From: Dechloromonas sp.
GTDB taxonomy: Bacteria; Pseudomonadota; Gammaproteobacteria; Burkholderiales; Rhodocyclaceae
Assembly: GCA_028689015.1 (NCBI GenBank)
Contig: JAQTXC010000004.1
Location: 60,336 to 124,335 of the forward strand
Reading direction: 5' to 3'
DNA length: 64,000 nt
Below, piece by piece: positions 28,710 through 38,820 of the stretch. Within the stretch, counting starts at the first letter, position 1, and each line of letters starts with the position of its first letter. Under the pieces are notes generated by a model. The model was not told where the DNA came from. It searched no databases and saw nothing but the letters and a program-made list of their open reading frames with translations. The position numbers were made by a program, and so were the translations under genes.

Positions 28710-28973
28710 ATGAACACCGAACAGATCAAGAACGCCATTACCTCCCCTTGGCCGTTTTTTGGGGTTACGGCACAGGGCGATGTCCTGGCCCGTTACGTGC
28801 CATATGGCCCGGTGTTGCGCTGGCGCTGGAACCAGATGATTCCCACCCCGGTGCAGGGCAGCGACCTGCTCTGGCTGCTGCAGGCGGCCGAGGAGGAGGG
28901 ACACGGTTTGAGTAGCCCGGAAAAAGACAAGGCACAAGCCAGCAAGGCGCCGCGGCGCAAGAGCACGCGCTGA
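28710..28973 (+). CDS. Small hypothetical protein with basic tail
   Basis: An 87-residue protein that I do not recognise. It has a good AGGGAG ribosome site (28696-28702) 8 bases before the ATG. The N-terminal half is rich in aromatic and proline residues (SPWPFFGVTAQGD, YVPYGPVLRWRWNQ), the middle is helical (LLWLLQAAEEEG), and the tail is basic (KAPRRKSTR). No signal peptide or membrane helix is apparent. It lies between the DUF1415 gene (divergent) and the TonB receptor (same strand). Confidence 0.6.
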   Translation: MNTEQIKNAITSPWPFFGVTAQGDVLARYVPYGPVLRWRWNQMIPTPVQGSDLLWLLQAAEEEGHGLSSPEKDKAQASKAPRRKSTR

Positions 28974-29027
28974 TCCCACTCATTTGTCGGGATCGGGCAC
29001 CCGGCCGACTATTGTCATGCTAATCTC

Positions 29028-31010
29028 ATGGGTTATTTCAACGTGCCCATTGTCTCCATGTCTGCCCGCCTACGCCCGCTCTGCCTGCTGCTTGCCCTGA
29101 ATTTCAGCATTGCCCAAGCGGATTCCCCCGTTGATTTGGCCGACCTGCCCTTTGCGCAACTGCTGGCGCAGGAGGTTGTGCCTGCCTCGACGCTGGCTCG
29201 GCAGATTAGTCATTCCCCCTCGGCCGTGGCCATTGTCACGGCGGCGGATATCCGGGCCTTCGGTTACCGGACCATCGCCGATGTGTTGAATAGCATGCGT
29301 GGTTTGTACACCACCACGGATCGGCGCTATGCCTACATGGGGGGGCGCGGTTTTGGGGCGCCGGGTGATTACGCCGGTCGGATCAAGGTCTTGATCGATG
29401 GTTATCCGACCCAGGACAGCCTGTTCAACCAGGCCTATATCGACGAATCCGGCTTGATCGACCTTGAGTTGGTCGAGCGGGTCGAGTATGTGCCAGGGAC
29501 TGGGTCGGTGGTGTATGGCAACAATGCCCTGCTTGGCATCATCAACATCATCACCCGGCGCGGTGGTGATCTTGCCGCCACGCAGTTGTCGACCGCCTTG
29601 GCCAGTCACGGTGGACGGCAACAGCGCCTGAGTTTTGGTCAGCGTTTCGACAATGGCGCCGACCTGCTGCTGTCCTTGTCCAACTTTGAATCTGCGGGCC
29701 AGGATCTGTATTTCCCGGAATTCGCCACTGCCCCCCAGGACGGTTGGGCTCGTGGACAGGATGGCGAGCGCAGCCGGCGGCTTTACGGCAAGTGGTCGTA
29801 TGAGGGCTGGACCTTGGCGGCTGCTCAGGTCGATCGTCGCAAGGATGTGCCGAGCAATCCTTCGTCCTTGACCCTGTTTAACACCCCCTTTCCGGTGCGC
29901 GATGAAAACAGTTTCCTCAATCTGCGACACGATGCCGACCTGAGTCTTTTCCTCAGTTCATCGTCCAGCGTGTATTTTGGTCAGTACGCTTATAGCAATC
30001 GGCGCGAGTTCGAGGATTTCAGCGATGGCATCCGCTACGCCGAGCGGCAGTTTGAGGCAGCCTGGTGGGGGCTTGACCAGAAATTTGTCGGCCGTTGGTT
30101 GCCCGATCACGCCCTGTTGCTCGGTGTTGAACTGCGCAACGATCATCGTCAGGCGTTCCATAACCGTTATTTCTCGCCGCTGGGCGTGCCGCTGCCCGCC
30201 AATGTGCTGGATGCGTCGACCAGTCGCCGTACGGCCAGCCTGTATGTCACCGATGAATACCGTTTTGATCCACGCTGGTCGCTGCATGCCGGCGTGCGCT
30301 ACGACGATGCCAGCGATCTGGCCGGCAACTGGAGCCCGCGCCTGGCCTTGATCCACCAGAGCAGCCCGCAGACGACCTGGAAAATGTCGTACAGCGAAGC
30401 CTTTCGCATGCCGAATGCCGACGAGCGTTTGAACAAGAGTATTGTGGCCGCCCCAGAGTATGTCGCCGCCAAGGAGCTGGTTTGGCAACACGAATGGACC
30501 CCCCGCATCCGTCTGACTGCAACGGTATACGATTACCAGCGCCACGATCTGATGCTGAATGGTCTGGCAGTTGGGCGCAGTCAGTCGTACGGTTCAGAAT
30601 TCGAACTGGAGGCCCATTGGCCGGGTGGTACTCGCCTGCGTAGTAGTGCCGCCTGGCAAAAGGCAAGCGACATCCAGGCTCAGGATCTGGCCAATTCACC
30701 GGACTGGCTGGGCAAGCTCAACCTCAGCCACCCCTTGTCGGCAGGGGGTTGGCGCGCCGCTTTTGAAGGGCAGTACGTTGATTCGCGGCTCACCCTGGAA
30801 CGCCGCCGCCTGGGCGCTTATGCGCTGGTCAATCTGACCCTCTCCAGTGAGCGGAAATGGCAGGGCTGGTCGGCGATATTGAGCGTGCGTAATGTGCTCG
30901 ACCGGCATTACGAAGCGGTTTCGCCCTTCGACTGGGCTCCGGGTAGCGGCCGTGATGCCTTGCGCATGGATGGTCGGACCTATTGGTTGCAGGTGACGTA
31001 CGACCTGTGA
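29028..31010 (+). CDS. TonB-dependent outer-membrane receptor
   Basis: A 660-residue receptor, or 650 if translation starts at ATG 29058 (MSARL), which gives a cleaner signal peptide ending SIAQA. No clear ribosome site supports either start. The plug domain is at ~45-165 (PSAVAIVTAADIRAFGYRTI, VLIDGYPTQDSLFNQ, VVYGNNALLGIINIITRR) and the remainder is a 22-strand barrel ending in a C-terminal aromatic-rich strand (YWLQVTYDL). The ligand is unknown; there is no siderophore or cobalamin gene nearby. It overlaps a YfiR-like gene and is followed by a hybrid kinase, so a sensory rather than purely nutritional role is likely. Confidence 0.92.
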   Translation: MGYFNVPIVSMSARLRPLCLLLALNFSIAQADSPVDLADLPFAQLLAQEVVPASTLARQISHSPSAVAIVTAADIRAFGYRTIADVLNSMRGLYTTTDRRYAYMGGRGFGAPGDYAGRIKVLIDGYPTQDSLFNQAYIDESGLIDLELVERVEYVPGTGSVVYGNNALLGIINIITRRGGDLAATQLSTALASHGGRQQRLSFGQRFDNGADLLLSLSNFESAGQDLYFPEFATAPQDGWARGQDGERSRRLYGKWSYEGWTLAAAQVDRRKDVPSNPSSLTLFNTPFPVRDENSFLNLRHDADLSLFLSSSSSVYFGQYAYSNRREFEDFSDGIRYAERQFEAAWWGLDQKFVGRWLPDHALLLGVELRNDHRQAFHNRYFSPLGVPLPANVLDASTSRRTASLYVTDEYRFDPRWSLHAGVRYDDASDLAGNWSPRLALIHQSSPQTTWKMSYSEAFRMPNADERLNKSIVAAPEYVAAKELVWQHEWTPRIRLTATVYDYQRHDLMLNGLAVGRSQSYGSEFELEAHWPGGTRLRSSAAWQKASDIQAQDLANSPDWLGKLNLSHPLSAGGWRAAFEGQYVDSRLTLERRRLGAYALVNLTLSSERKWQGWSAILSVRNVLDRHYEAVSPFDWAPGSGRDALRMDGRTYWLQVTYDL

Positions 31011-31519
31011 GTAAGACAATGCGGCGCTTCCTGTCGGTCCTCTTGTTCTGCCTGTGCCAGGGGGGCCAGGCCGACCCGGTTTCAGAACACGACCTGAAAG
31101 CAGGCTACCTCTACAACTTCGTTCTTCATACCGAGTGGCCGGTGTGGAGCCGGGCTAATTTCAATGTCTGCATTCTCGATGACGAGGATCTGGGCGAGGC
31201 GATGGCGCGGCTCGATAGCAAGCGGGTGCACGGCATGCGCATTGTGGTCGCCCGGCTGAGCTCCTTGCTGCCCATTCAGCAGTGCCAGTTGCTCTATCTA
31301 CCCGCCCGCCGCCAGAGCAGCTTGCCGCGCATTGCCGCCGAATTGGCCAATTCGACGGTGTTGACCGTGAGCGAAGTGCCCAACGATCACGACAGTGCGA
31401 TTGTCCTCGGGCTCAACGACAACCGTCTGGTCTATGACCTGAACCTGTCCGCCTTTCAGCGTGCCGGCCTGAAACCCCGCGACGTCTTGCTCGGCCTGGC
31501 CCAGAAGGTCAGGAAATAG
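31007..31519 (+). CDS. YfiR-family periplasmic protein (DUF4154)
   Basis: A 170-residue exported protein. A signal peptide (RRFLSVLLFCLCQGGQA) precedes DPVSEHDLKAGYLYNFVLHTEWP, the family start: a helix followed by YNF...EWP. Other family features are CILDDED, VVARLSSLLPIQQCQLLYL and ALNDNRLVYDLNLSAFQRAGL-like text near the end. The start is either GTG 31007, overlapping the receptor stop, or ATG 31019. In Pseudomonas YfiR inhibits the cyclase YfiN in the periplasm. Here the adjacent partner is a hybrid kinase, so the target may differ. Confidence 0.88.
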   Translation: MSKTMRRFLSVLLFCLCQGGQADPVSEHDLKAGYLYNFVLHTEWPVWSRANFNVCILDDEDLGEAMARLDSKRVHGMRIVVARLSSLLPIQQCQLLYLPARRQSSLPRIAAELANSTVLTVSEVPNDHDSAIVLGLNDNRLVYDLNLSAFQRAGLKPRDVLLGLAQKVRK

Positions 31520-31628
31520 CCAGGCTGGCACGCCCTTTAGCGAGCGCGGTTGGGCGCAGCATCGCACCGCTTTTTACGCACGATGCGATAGCATGAACAG
31601 GTTTTTGGCTTTTGCCCCATCCTGACGC

Positions 31629-34235
31629 ATGCTCATCAACTTGATCAACAATATTGCCTTCCTGGTCGCACTGGTTGCAGCTGGGCAGATCGTGTTCGCG
31701 CGTTGCCACAAACGCACCCCGGGACGGCAGGTGGTGCTGGGTGTGCTGTTCGGTTGTGTGGCCTTGCTGGGCATGGTGAATCCAGTCAATTTCGCACCGG
31801 GCCTGATTTTCGATGGGCGTTCAATTGTGTTGTCGGTGGCCGGCATCGTCGGTGGCGGGCTTCCCGCCGCCATTGCTGCCGGCATGGCCGGAATATATCG
31901 CTTCCAATTAGGGGGCATCGGCGCCTCGGTGGGGATGCTGGTGATCGTGCAATCGGCGCTGCTGGGCGTGCTGGCGCGGGCGTGGTGGATACGCCGCCAG
32001 ACGACCCCGCAGCTGGCGCATTACATCGCCTTCGGGGTGGTCGTACAACTGGCCCAGTTGGCGGCTTTTACACTGATTCCCAACCGGGCGGGCTATGCGT
32101 TCATCGAGCAGGCGTGGTGGGTACTTCTGCTCTTCTATCCCCTCGCCACCATGCTGCTCTGTCTGATTTTTCGGAATTACGAACAGCATTTGATTGACCG
32201 GCGGGCATTGGATAGCGCACAGGCAGAGGCGATACGTGAGCGCGCCATGCTCCGTACCTTGATCGACACATTGCCAGATCTGATCTGGTTGAAAGATTCC
32301 CAAGGCATCTATTTGGCCTGCAACCAACGCTTCGAAAAATTTTTTGGGGCGCGTGAGCAAGAGATCATTGGTAAAACAGACCATGACTTCGTTGACCGTG
32401 AACTCGCCGATTTTTTTCGTGCCCACGACCGTCTCGCCATGGAAAAAAATGGTCCCTCAATCAACGAGGAGGAAGTCCCTTTTGCATCCGATGGCCACCG
32501 GGAACTCCTCGAAACCACGAAGGTGCCAATGCGTGATGCCATGGGAAACCTGATTGGGGTACTAGGCGTCAGTCACGACATCACTGAACGCAAGCGGTCT
32601 GAAATCTCGCTGAAAGCGCTCAGCCAACGCCTCGACATGGCGACCGAAGCGGCCGGCATTGGCATCTGGGACATGAATATGGTGACCGGTGAAGCCTATC
32701 ACTCGCGACAGATGCGCCACATGCTGGGCTACGACGAGGGGGAACTTGGATCGAATTGGGCTGACTGGGCAAAAATCGTCCACCCGGACGACATTGGTAA
32801 CGTGAGCCGCCAACTTGAGGCTCTGGCGGCAGCACCCGATCAGCTTTATTTGGCCAGCTTCCGCATCATGGCCAAGGATGGCAGCCAGCATTGGGTGGAA
32901 AGCCGGGGACGGGTGATCGAGCATCGGGACGGCAAGGTCATCCAGATGGCTGGTACCCATTTGGATATTACCGAACGTAAAAAAGCCGAGGCCGAACTCG
33001 AACGCTACCGTGATCACCTTGAAGAGTTGGTTGAAACGCGCACTGCCGACCTCGTCGAAGCAAAAGTTGCGGCGGAAACTGCCAGCCGTGCCAAGAGCGC
33101 TTTCCTCGCCAACATGAGCCATGAATTGCGGACGCCGATGAACGGCGTCATGGGCATGATTGACTTGGCCAAGCGGCGGATGGCCGATGCCCAAGGCGTG
33201 GATCAACTCGACAAAGCGAAACGCTCCGCCGAGCGCCTGCTTGGCGTCCTCAACGATATTCTCGACCTGTCGAAGATCGAAGCCGACCGTCTGGTGCTCG
33301 AAAACCTGCCGCTTCAACTGGGCGACAGTGTGAGTCATGTTAGCGCCCTTCTTGCGCACAAGGCCACGCAGAAAGGCTTACAGCTGACCATGGATGTACC
33401 GGCTGAGCTCGCCCATCTGCCGCTCAGGGGCGATCCGCTGCGCCTCGGCCAGATCCTCATTAACCTCGTCGGCAATGCCATCAAATTCACCGAGCAAGGC
33501 GAAGTCGTCTTGCGCGCCCGCTCGATCGGGGACAGTGCCAAGGTTTTGAAGGTGCGTTTCGAGATTGCCGATACCGGCGTTGGCATTGAGGCGGAAGCGC
33601 AGTCCCGTCTGTTTCAGTCTTTTGAGCAGGCAGACAACAGCATGACCCGCAAGTACGGCGGCACCGGGCTGGGTTTGGCGATTTGCAAACGGCTGGTCCA
33701 ACGCATGGGCGGCGAAATCGGCGTGGAGAGCACCCCGGGCAGCGGCAGCACCTTCTGGTTCATCGTGTCACTGGGCAAGCAGGAAGCTGGTGCCGTCCTG
33801 CCCGCGCCGACGGTTACGTCCCCTGCCGCCAAACACCGTCTCCAAGCTGACTACGCTGGTACACGCCTCCTGCTTGCCGAAGACGAGCCGATCACACAGG
33901 AAGTCTCACGCGGCCTGCTGGAAGACGTGGGGATGGTGGTCGATGTCGCCGAGGATGGCCGGCAGGCGCTGGCATTGGCCAGGCAAAACGTCTATGCCCT
34001 GATCCTGATGGATATGCAGATGCCGAACCTCAATGGCGTCGATGCGACGCAGGCCATCCGGGCCGATTCGCTGAATATCGGCACCCCTATTCTGGCGATG
34101 ACGGCCAACGCGTTCGATGAGGATCGTCAGGTTTGCCTTGATGCTGGCATGAGCGACCATCTCACCAAGCCCGTCGATCCGCCGACGCTGTACGAAATTT
34201 TGCTTGGCTGGCTGGAGAAACGTGCTGGCGAATAA
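31629..34235 (+). CDS. Hybrid histidine kinase with 5TM-LYT sensor, two PAS domains and receiver
   Basis: An 868-residue membrane sensor. Residues ~1-190 form a 5TM/LYT-type membrane domain ([31 protein letters not shown]). Two PAS domains follow (~205-325 and ~330-450), then a coiled coil, HisKA with the phospho-accepting H498 in [15 protein letters not shown], a HATPase domain ([18 protein letters not shown]) and a receiver with D795 in LILMDMQMP. There is no Hpt domain, so phosphate must pass to a separate Hpt protein. The gene follows the YfiR-like gene after 109 bases that contain no clear terminator, so it may share their transcript. Confidence 0.93.
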   Translation: MLINLINNIAFLVALVAAGQIVFARCHKRTPGRQVVLGVLFGCVALLGMVNPVNFAPGLIFDGRSIVLSVAGIVGGGLPAAIAAGMAGIYRFQLGGIGASVGMLVIVQSALLGVLARAWWIRRQTTPQLAHYIAFGVVVQLAQLAAFTLIPNRAGYAFIEQAWWVLLLFYPLATMLLCLIFRNYEQHLIDRRALDSAQAEAIRERAMLRTLIDTLPDLIWLKDSQGIYLACNQRFEKFFGAREQEIIGKTDHDFVDRELADFFRAHDRLAMEKNGPSINEEEVPFASDGHRELLETTKVPMRDAMGNLIGVLGVSHDITERKRSEISLKALSQRLDMATEAAGIGIWDMNMVTGEAYHSRQMRHMLGYDEGELGSNWADWAKIVHPDDIGNVSRQLEALAAAPDQLYLASFRIMAKDGSQHWVESRGRVIEHRDGKVIQMAGTHLDITERKKAEAELERYRDHLEELVETRTADLVEAKVAAETASRAKSAFLANMSHELRTPMNGVMGMIDLAKRRMADAQGVDQLDKAKRSAERLLGVLNDILDLSKIEADRLVLENLPLQLGDSVSHVSALLAHKATQKGLQLTMDVPAELAHLPLRGDPLRLGQILINLVGNAIKFTEQGEVVLRARSIGDSAKVLKVRFEIADTGVGIEAEAQSRLFQSFEQADNSMTRKYGGTGLGLAICKRLVQRMGGEIGVESTPGSGSTFWFIVSLGKQEAGAVLPAPTVTSPAAKHRLQADYAGTRLLLAEDEPITQEVSRGLLEDVGMVVDVAEDGRQALALARQNVYALILMDMQMPNLNGVDATQAIRADSLNIGTPILAMTANAFDEDRQVCLDAGMSDHLTKPVDPPTLYEILLGWLEKRAGE

Positions 34236-34274
34236 GCATTTGGGCCCGGTGCGCGCGGTCGACCGCAGTCATGC

Positions 34275-35549
34275 CTACAAAATCATCCCCGCCCCCACGG
34301 TGTTGTTGTTGCTTTCATCAATGATGATGAAAGCCCCGGTGCCGCGGTTTTCGAGGTAGGGGTCGACGAACAGCGGCTGGGCCAGTTTGAAGCTGACCTG
34401 GGCGATATCGTTCATCGCCAGTTTGTCGGCCGGGACTTTTTCCAGCGTGTTGACGTCAAGGCGGTGGTCGATGGCGGCCAGCTTGGCCTTGCTGTCGCGC
34501 GTTGTATGGCGGATCAGGTAAGTGCGGGCGCGGTCCATTGGCTGTTCGGCCAGCCAGCAGACCGTGGCGTCGATCTGCTTGACGGCGGCCGGCACTTCGC
34601 TGGATTTGACGATCATGTCGCCGCGCGAGGTGTCGATTTCATCGGCCAGCAGCAAGGTGATCGATTGCTCGGTGAAGGCGGTGCCGATATCAACGCCGCC
34701 GATCTGGACCGCTTTCACGGTCGACGTCAGGCCGGAGGGCAAAACGGTGACGGCATCGCCGACCTTGATCGTGCCTGATTCGATCCGCCCCATGAAGCCA
34801 CGGTAGTCGTGCAGTTCGGGGTTGGCGGAATCTTGCGGTCGACAGACGTATTGCACCGGAAAACGGAATTTCTCGCGGTGTTCAGTATGGGCGGCCGGGA
34901 CGGCTTCGAGCAGTTCAAGCAGGGTCGGGCCGTCGTACCAGTTCAGGCTGTCGCCACGGTCGACGATCATGTCGCCATTGAGCGCCGACATCGGCAGGAA
35001 ATGAATATCCTGAATGCCGACCTTGGCAGCGAAGGCGAGGTAGTCGGCCTTGATTTGTTCGTAGGCCGCCTGCGAATAATCAACCAAATCCATCTTGTTG
35101 ATGGCGACCACCAGATGCGGGATGCCGACCAGCGACGCCAGCTTGGAGTGGCGGCGGGTCTGCGTCAGCACCCCTTTGCGGGCATCGATGAGGATGATCG
35201 CCAGGTTGGCCGTCGAGGCAGCGGTGATCATATTGCGGGTGTACTGCTCGTGCCCCGGCGCGTCGGCGATGATGTACTTGCGCGTGCCAGTCGAGAAGTA
35301 GCGGTAGGCGACGTCGATGGTGATGCCCTGTTCGCGCTCGGCTTGCAAGCCGTCGGTGAGCAGCGACAGGTCGACCGCGCCCATGCCGCGTTTTTCTGAA
35401 GTCTTGGCAATGGCGCTCAGCGTGTCGGCGAGGATGGTCTTGGTGTCGAACAGCAGGCGGCCGATCAGGGTGCTCTTGCCGTCATCAACGCTGCCGCAGG
35501 TCAGAAAGCGCAGCAGGCCGTGGTCTTCAATTTTTTCGGGGGCGGACAT
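34275..35549 (-). CDS. cysN: Sulfate adenylyltransferase subunit 1 (GTPase) CysN
   Basis: A 424-residue GTP-driven subunit of ATP sulfurylase, which makes APS from sulfate and ATP. The G1 motif is GSVDDGKST, with DAPGHEQYTRNM as G3 and NKMDL as G4, then EF-Tu-like domains 2 and 3. It is not fused to an APS kinase (CysC) domain, unlike CysNC proteins. The start overlaps the cysD stop by one base (TGATG). With the APS-type CysH at 52.2 kb this implies sulfate reduction through APS without PAPS. Confidence 0.96.
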   Translation of the reverse strand: MSAPEKIEDHGLLRFLTCGSVDDGKSTLIGRLLFDTKTILADTLSAIAKTSEKRGMGAVDLSLLTDGLQAEREQGITIDVAYRYFSTGTRKYIIADAPGHEQYTRNMITAASTANLAIILIDARKGVLTQTRRHSKLASLVGIPHLVVAINKMDLVDYSQAAYEQIKADYLAFAAKVGIQDIHFLPMSALNGDMIVDRGDSLNWYDGPTLLELLEAVPAAHTEHREKFRFPVQYVCRPQDSANPELHDYRGFMGRIESGTIKVGDAVTVLPSGLTSTVKAVQIGGVDIGTAFTEQSITLLLADEIDTSRGDMIVKSSEVPAAVKQIDATVCWLAEQPMDRARTYLIRHTTRDSKAKLAAIDHRLDVNTLEKVPADKLAMNDIAQVSFKLAQPLFVDPYLENRGTGAFIIIDESNNNTVGAGMIL

Positions 35550-36478
35550 CAGAAGTAACCCTCTTTCTTGCGTTGTTCCATGGAGGCGTCGCTGGTCTGG
35601 TCGTCCAGACGCGTCGCGCCGCGCTCGGTGATGGTGGTGGTGGCAGTTTCGAGCACGATCTTGGCGACGTTATCGGCATCGGATTCGACCGGCGCCGTGC
35701 ACGAGATGTCGCCAACGGTGCGAAAGCGGACCTGCAGGTCAATGATCGCTTCACCAGGTTTGGCGACGTTGGTCAGTTGGCCGGACACCAGCGGCACATT
35801 GACCGGGACGATGGCGCCTTGACGCATGACCACCGGGCGGCGGTGGGCGAAATAGATGCTTGGCAGTTCCAGGCCTTCGCGTTCGATGTATTGCCAGACG
35901 TCCATTTCCGTCCAGTTCGAAATCGGAAAGACGCGCATGTTTTCGCCCTTGTGGCTGCGGGCGTTGTACAGGCTCCACAGTTCCGGGCGCTGATTCTTCG
36001 GATCCCACTGGCCGAACTCGTCGCGGAAGGAAAAGATGCGTTCCTTGGCGCGCGCCTTCTCCTCGTCGCGGCGGGCGCCGCCGATGCAGGCGTCGAAGCC
36101 GAATTCCTCGATGGCTTCGAGCAGCGTCACCGACTGGTGCTTGTTGCGCGATTCACCTTCGTGCTTGAGGACGACGGTGCCGCGCTTCATCGAATCTTCA
36201 ACCGAACGGACGATCAGCCGCTCGCCGAGTTCGGCCGCGCGCTTGTCGCGGAAGGCGACGACTTCTTTGTAATTGTGGCCGGTGTCGATGTGCATCAGCG
36301 GGAAGGGGAATTTGCCGGGGCGGAAGGCCTTTTCGGCGATGCGCAGCATGCAGATCGAGTCCTTGCCGCCGGAAAAGAGCAGCACCGGGTTGGCACACTG
36401 GCCAGCCACTTCGCGCATGATGTGGATGGCTTCGGCTTCGAGCCAGTCGAGGTGAGACAAAGTAGAGCGTTGAGTCAT
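35549..36478 (-). CDS. cysD: Sulfate adenylyltransferase subunit 2 CysD
   Basis: A 309-residue PP-loop ATPase subunit catalysing the adenylyl transfer. The PP motif is LLFSGGKDSICML, and CIGGARRDEEKARAKERIFSFRD and IEREGLELPSIYFAHRR are family signatures. It is the first gene of a cysD-cysN pair. A promoter with a motif also found at the cysI/cysB locus lies upstream. The arrangement is divergent in no case: the kinase gene at 36562 runs in the same direction and ends 83 bases upstream. Confidence 0.97.
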   Translation of the reverse strand: MTQRSTLSHLDWLEAEAIHIMREVAGQCANPVLLFSGGKDSICMLRIAEKAFRPGKFPFPLMHIDTGHNYKEVVAFRDKRAAELGERLIVRSVEDSMKRGTVVLKHEGESRNKHQSVTLLEAIEEFGFDACIGGARRDEEKARAKERIFSFRDEFGQWDPKNQRPELWSLYNARSHKGENMRVFPISNWTEMDVWQYIEREGLELPSIYFAHRRPVVMRQGAIVPVNVPLVSGQLTNVAKPGEAIIDLQVRFRTVGDISCTAPVESDADNVAKIVLETATTTITERGATRLDDQTSDASMEQRKKEGYF

Positions 36479-36514
36479 TGCGGGTTAATCCGTCTGGATT
36501 GTCGAATGGGCGCC

Positions 36515-36543
36515 ATTGTAACAAGCGGCTTAATATTCTTTAA
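36515..36543 (-). promoter_or_regulatory. Candidate cysDN promoter
   Basis: On the minus strand TTAAAG (36543-36538) and TACAAT (36520-36515) are 17 bases apart, 37 bases before the cysD ATG. The poor -35 box and good -10 box fit an activator-dependent promoter. Confidence 0.55.
36529..36541 (-). promoter_or_regulatory. Candidate CysB site (motif shared with the cysI/cysB region)
   Basis: The minus strand reads AAAGAATATTAAG. The same 13 bases, with one A-to-G change, occur at 55956-55968 between tauE-cysI and cysB. It overlaps the -35 region of cysD and part of the palindrome ATTCTTTAAGAAT (36535-36547). Confidence 0.5.
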
Positions 36544-36561
36544 GAATCGAAAATCATCTTG

Positions 36562-38781
36562 TTATTCTTTTTCTGAATATTTGGTATGACGAGCCGGGGC
36601 GAACCGTTGAAGTGTCGCTGCCAGTTCGGCGACGTGGATGGGTTTGGTCAGGTAGGCATTCATGCCGGCGGCCAGGCAGCGTTCGCGGTCTTGCGGCATG
36701 GCGCCGGCCGTCATGGCAATAATCGGCAGCAAGGCGAAACGCGGATCAGCCCGTAAGTGCTGGGTGGCCGCCAGACCATCCATGACGGGCATCTGGATAT
36801 CCATCAGGACCAGGTCGAATGCGAGAGGGTCGGCCTCCAACTGGGCAACGGCTTGTGCGCCATCAACCGCGCTGCTGACCACGGCCTGCATCTTTTCCAG
36901 CAGGCGGCTAGCCACCAGGCGGTTGGTGGCATTGTCTTCGACCAGTAGAACCCGCAGGCCGGCCAGGGTGCGTGGCCCTTGCTTGTCGGGTGGAGGAGAG
37001 ATCTCCTCACTTTTGTCCAGCAGCCCAAAGGGCAAGCGCAGGTGAAACTGGCTGCCCTGGCCCGGCTGGCTATCGACCGTGATTTCGCCGCCCATCAGTT
37101 GGCTGAGACGATGGCAGATGGTCAGTCCCAGGCCGGTGCCGCCAAAGCGCCGGGTGGTCGAGCTATCGCCTTGGTCAAAGGCCTGGAAAATGTGTGTCTG
37201 TTGTTCCGGCGGGATGCCGATCCCGGTGTCGGCGACGGTGAATTGAAGCAGCAATTGCTGTGGCTCAGGATCAGGCAGGCGCTGGATGGACAGCTTGATT
37301 TCGCCTTTTGGGGTGAATTTGAGAGCGTTGCCGAGCAAGTTGGTCAGAATCTGGGCCAGGCGCAGCGGGTCGCCGCGTAGTTGGGTCGGTACCTCTCTGC
37401 TGCGGTCGACGGTGAAACGCAGGCCCTTTTGCTGGATAGCTTCGCCGAGCAGGGTGTCAAGCTTTCGCAGGATGCTGTCGAGTGCGAAAGGAATGTGCTC
37501 GATCGGCAGGCGGCGGGCTTCAATGCGCGAAATGTCGAGAATGTCGTTGAGAATGCCAAGCAGCGATTGCGCCGAGTCGTGCGCTTTCTCGATGTAGTCG
37601 TGCGCGCGCGGGGGAAGTTCTTCGTCGAGCGCCAGATGGGTCATGCCGAGAATGCCGTTCATCGGCGTGCGAATTTCGTGCGACATGTTGGCTAGAAACT
37701 CGCTCTTGGCGCGATTGGCCGCTTCGGCCGCCTGGCGGGCTTGCTGCATGCGGACGGTGAGGCCGATGCCAAGGAGGATTAGGCCGGTGAGAATCAGCAA
37801 TTGAAACAGTAGCTCGTTTTCCAGGGCACGGAAAAACGGGGCCAGCGTATAGGACACCAGGTAAGCGGCATCCTGATTGTCGACATCGCGAATGGCGAGC
37901 AGGGATACGGCATAGGTTCCGTTCGGGATGTGCACCTTGTAGCTACCATGCTGACCGCGCTGCATGGCAGCCCGCACCTGCGGGTTGCCTTGCAGTAGCC
38001 GGTTAATGGTGTTGGCTTCGGGGAAAAGCGGCGGCAGGGTGCCGGGCAGTTGGTGATGCGGGTCTTCGGCGACGAAGTCGGGGTGCAGCGTCGACGGCTC
38101 GTAAAATTTTTCCTGGCTACTAAACAGTTTGGGGGCGACCGCGGTGCGGCGGATCAGCAGGTCGTATTGGCGATGGGGGGCAATGTCGGTCATCGCTTCG
38201 CGGATGGCGGCGAAGGTGACGCTCGATTCGACTGTGCCCAGATGGCGACCGGACAGGCTGAGCGGATAGACGTAACGAAAGCCCAGTACCACCTTACCGG
38301 TTTCAAAGCCGGTGACGATGCGTCTTTCGGTATTGGCTATGCGGACTGACGGTCGGGCATCAAACAGCGGGTCGCCAAATTTTTCCGGCAAGTGAAAGCG
38401 GAGAAAACTGCGGCCATCCGGCAGGTGAAAATGCAGTTGCCGGACGTTGCGTTTGATCATCGCCTGGTAACTGGGGCCGAGGCGGGCGAGCAGGGCGTTG
38501 CGGGCAGTCGCCTGTTTGTCTCCACCGAAATCGCCGCCGGCCGCAAACAAGGCGAGGACATCGGGGCGGTTGATGGTTTCGCTGTACAACGTATCCATGG
38601 TCAGCCGGTACATGTTCAGACTGGCCCGGTAGGCGGTATCCAGAACCTCGGTGTACTGCGCCAGGTGCTGTGCTTCTTTTTCCTGATAATTCCAGAACAA
38701 GAAAAAACTGCCCAGGCTTTCCAGCAGGATAAAGAGGGCGATCAGGCGCAGGCGGTGTGGTCGTGAGAAGGCAGCGTCCAT
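36562..38781 (-). CDS. Hybrid histidine kinase with periplasmic dCache sensor and receiver
   Basis: A 739-residue sensor. Two membrane helices (~12-31 and ~323-343) enclose a large periplasmic domain of double-Cache type ([39 protein letters not shown]). HisKA carries H368 in [15 protein letters not shown], then HATPase ([20 protein letters not shown]) and a receiver with D661 in LVLMDIQMP. There is no PAS domain between membrane and kinase and no Hpt. Ligand unknown; dCache domains of this style bind small metabolites. It stands alone, 40 bases downstream of trmA on the same strand and upstream of cysDN. Confidence 0.93.
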   Translation of the reverse strand: MDAAFSRPHRLRLIALFILLESLGSFFLFWNYQEKEAQHLAQYTEVLDTAYRASLNMYRLTMDTLYSETINRPDVLALFAAGGDFGGDKQATARNALLARLGPSYQAMIKRNVRQLHFHLPDGRSFLRFHLPEKFGDPLFDARPSVRIANTERRIVTGFETGKVVLGFRYVYPLSLSGRHLGTVESSVTFAAIREAMTDIAPHRQYDLLIRRTAVAPKLFSSQEKFYEPSTLHPDFVAEDPHHQLPGTLPPLFPEANTINRLLQGNPQVRAAMQRGQHGSYKVHIPNGTYAVSLLAIRDVDNQDAAYLVSYTLAPFFRALENELLFQLLILTGLILLGIGLTVRMQQARQAAEAANRAKSEFLANMSHEIRTPMNGILGMTHLALDEELPPRAHDYIEKAHDSAQSLLGILNDILDISRIEARRLPIEHIPFALDSILRKLDTLLGEAIQQKGLRFTVDRSREVPTQLRGDPLRLAQILTNLLGNALKFTPKGEIKLSIQRLPDPEPQQLLLQFTVADTGIGIPPEQQTHIFQAFDQGDSSTTRRFGGTGLGLTICHRLSQLMGGEITVDSQPGQGSQFHLRLPFGLLDKSEEISPPPDKQGPRTLAGLRVLLVEDNATNRLVASRLLEKMQAVVSSAVDGAQAVAQLEADPLAFDLVLMDIQMPVMDGLAATQHLRADPRFALLPIIAMTAGAMPQDRERCLAAGMNAYLTKPIHVAELAATLQRFAPARHTKYSEKE

Positions 38782-38820
38782 CGCGTTGATTCTAGCCTGT
38801 GCCCGGTACCTTAGGCGGGA

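Noticed and set aside
31558..31586. Possible terminator between the YfiR-like gene and the LYT kinase
   Set aside because: GCATCG/CGATGC arms are short with a 16-base loop and no T tract after them, so termination is not supported.
35573..36589. Open frame opposite cysD (338 codons)
   Set aside because: Antisense to a certain gene, no motif, no ribosome site.
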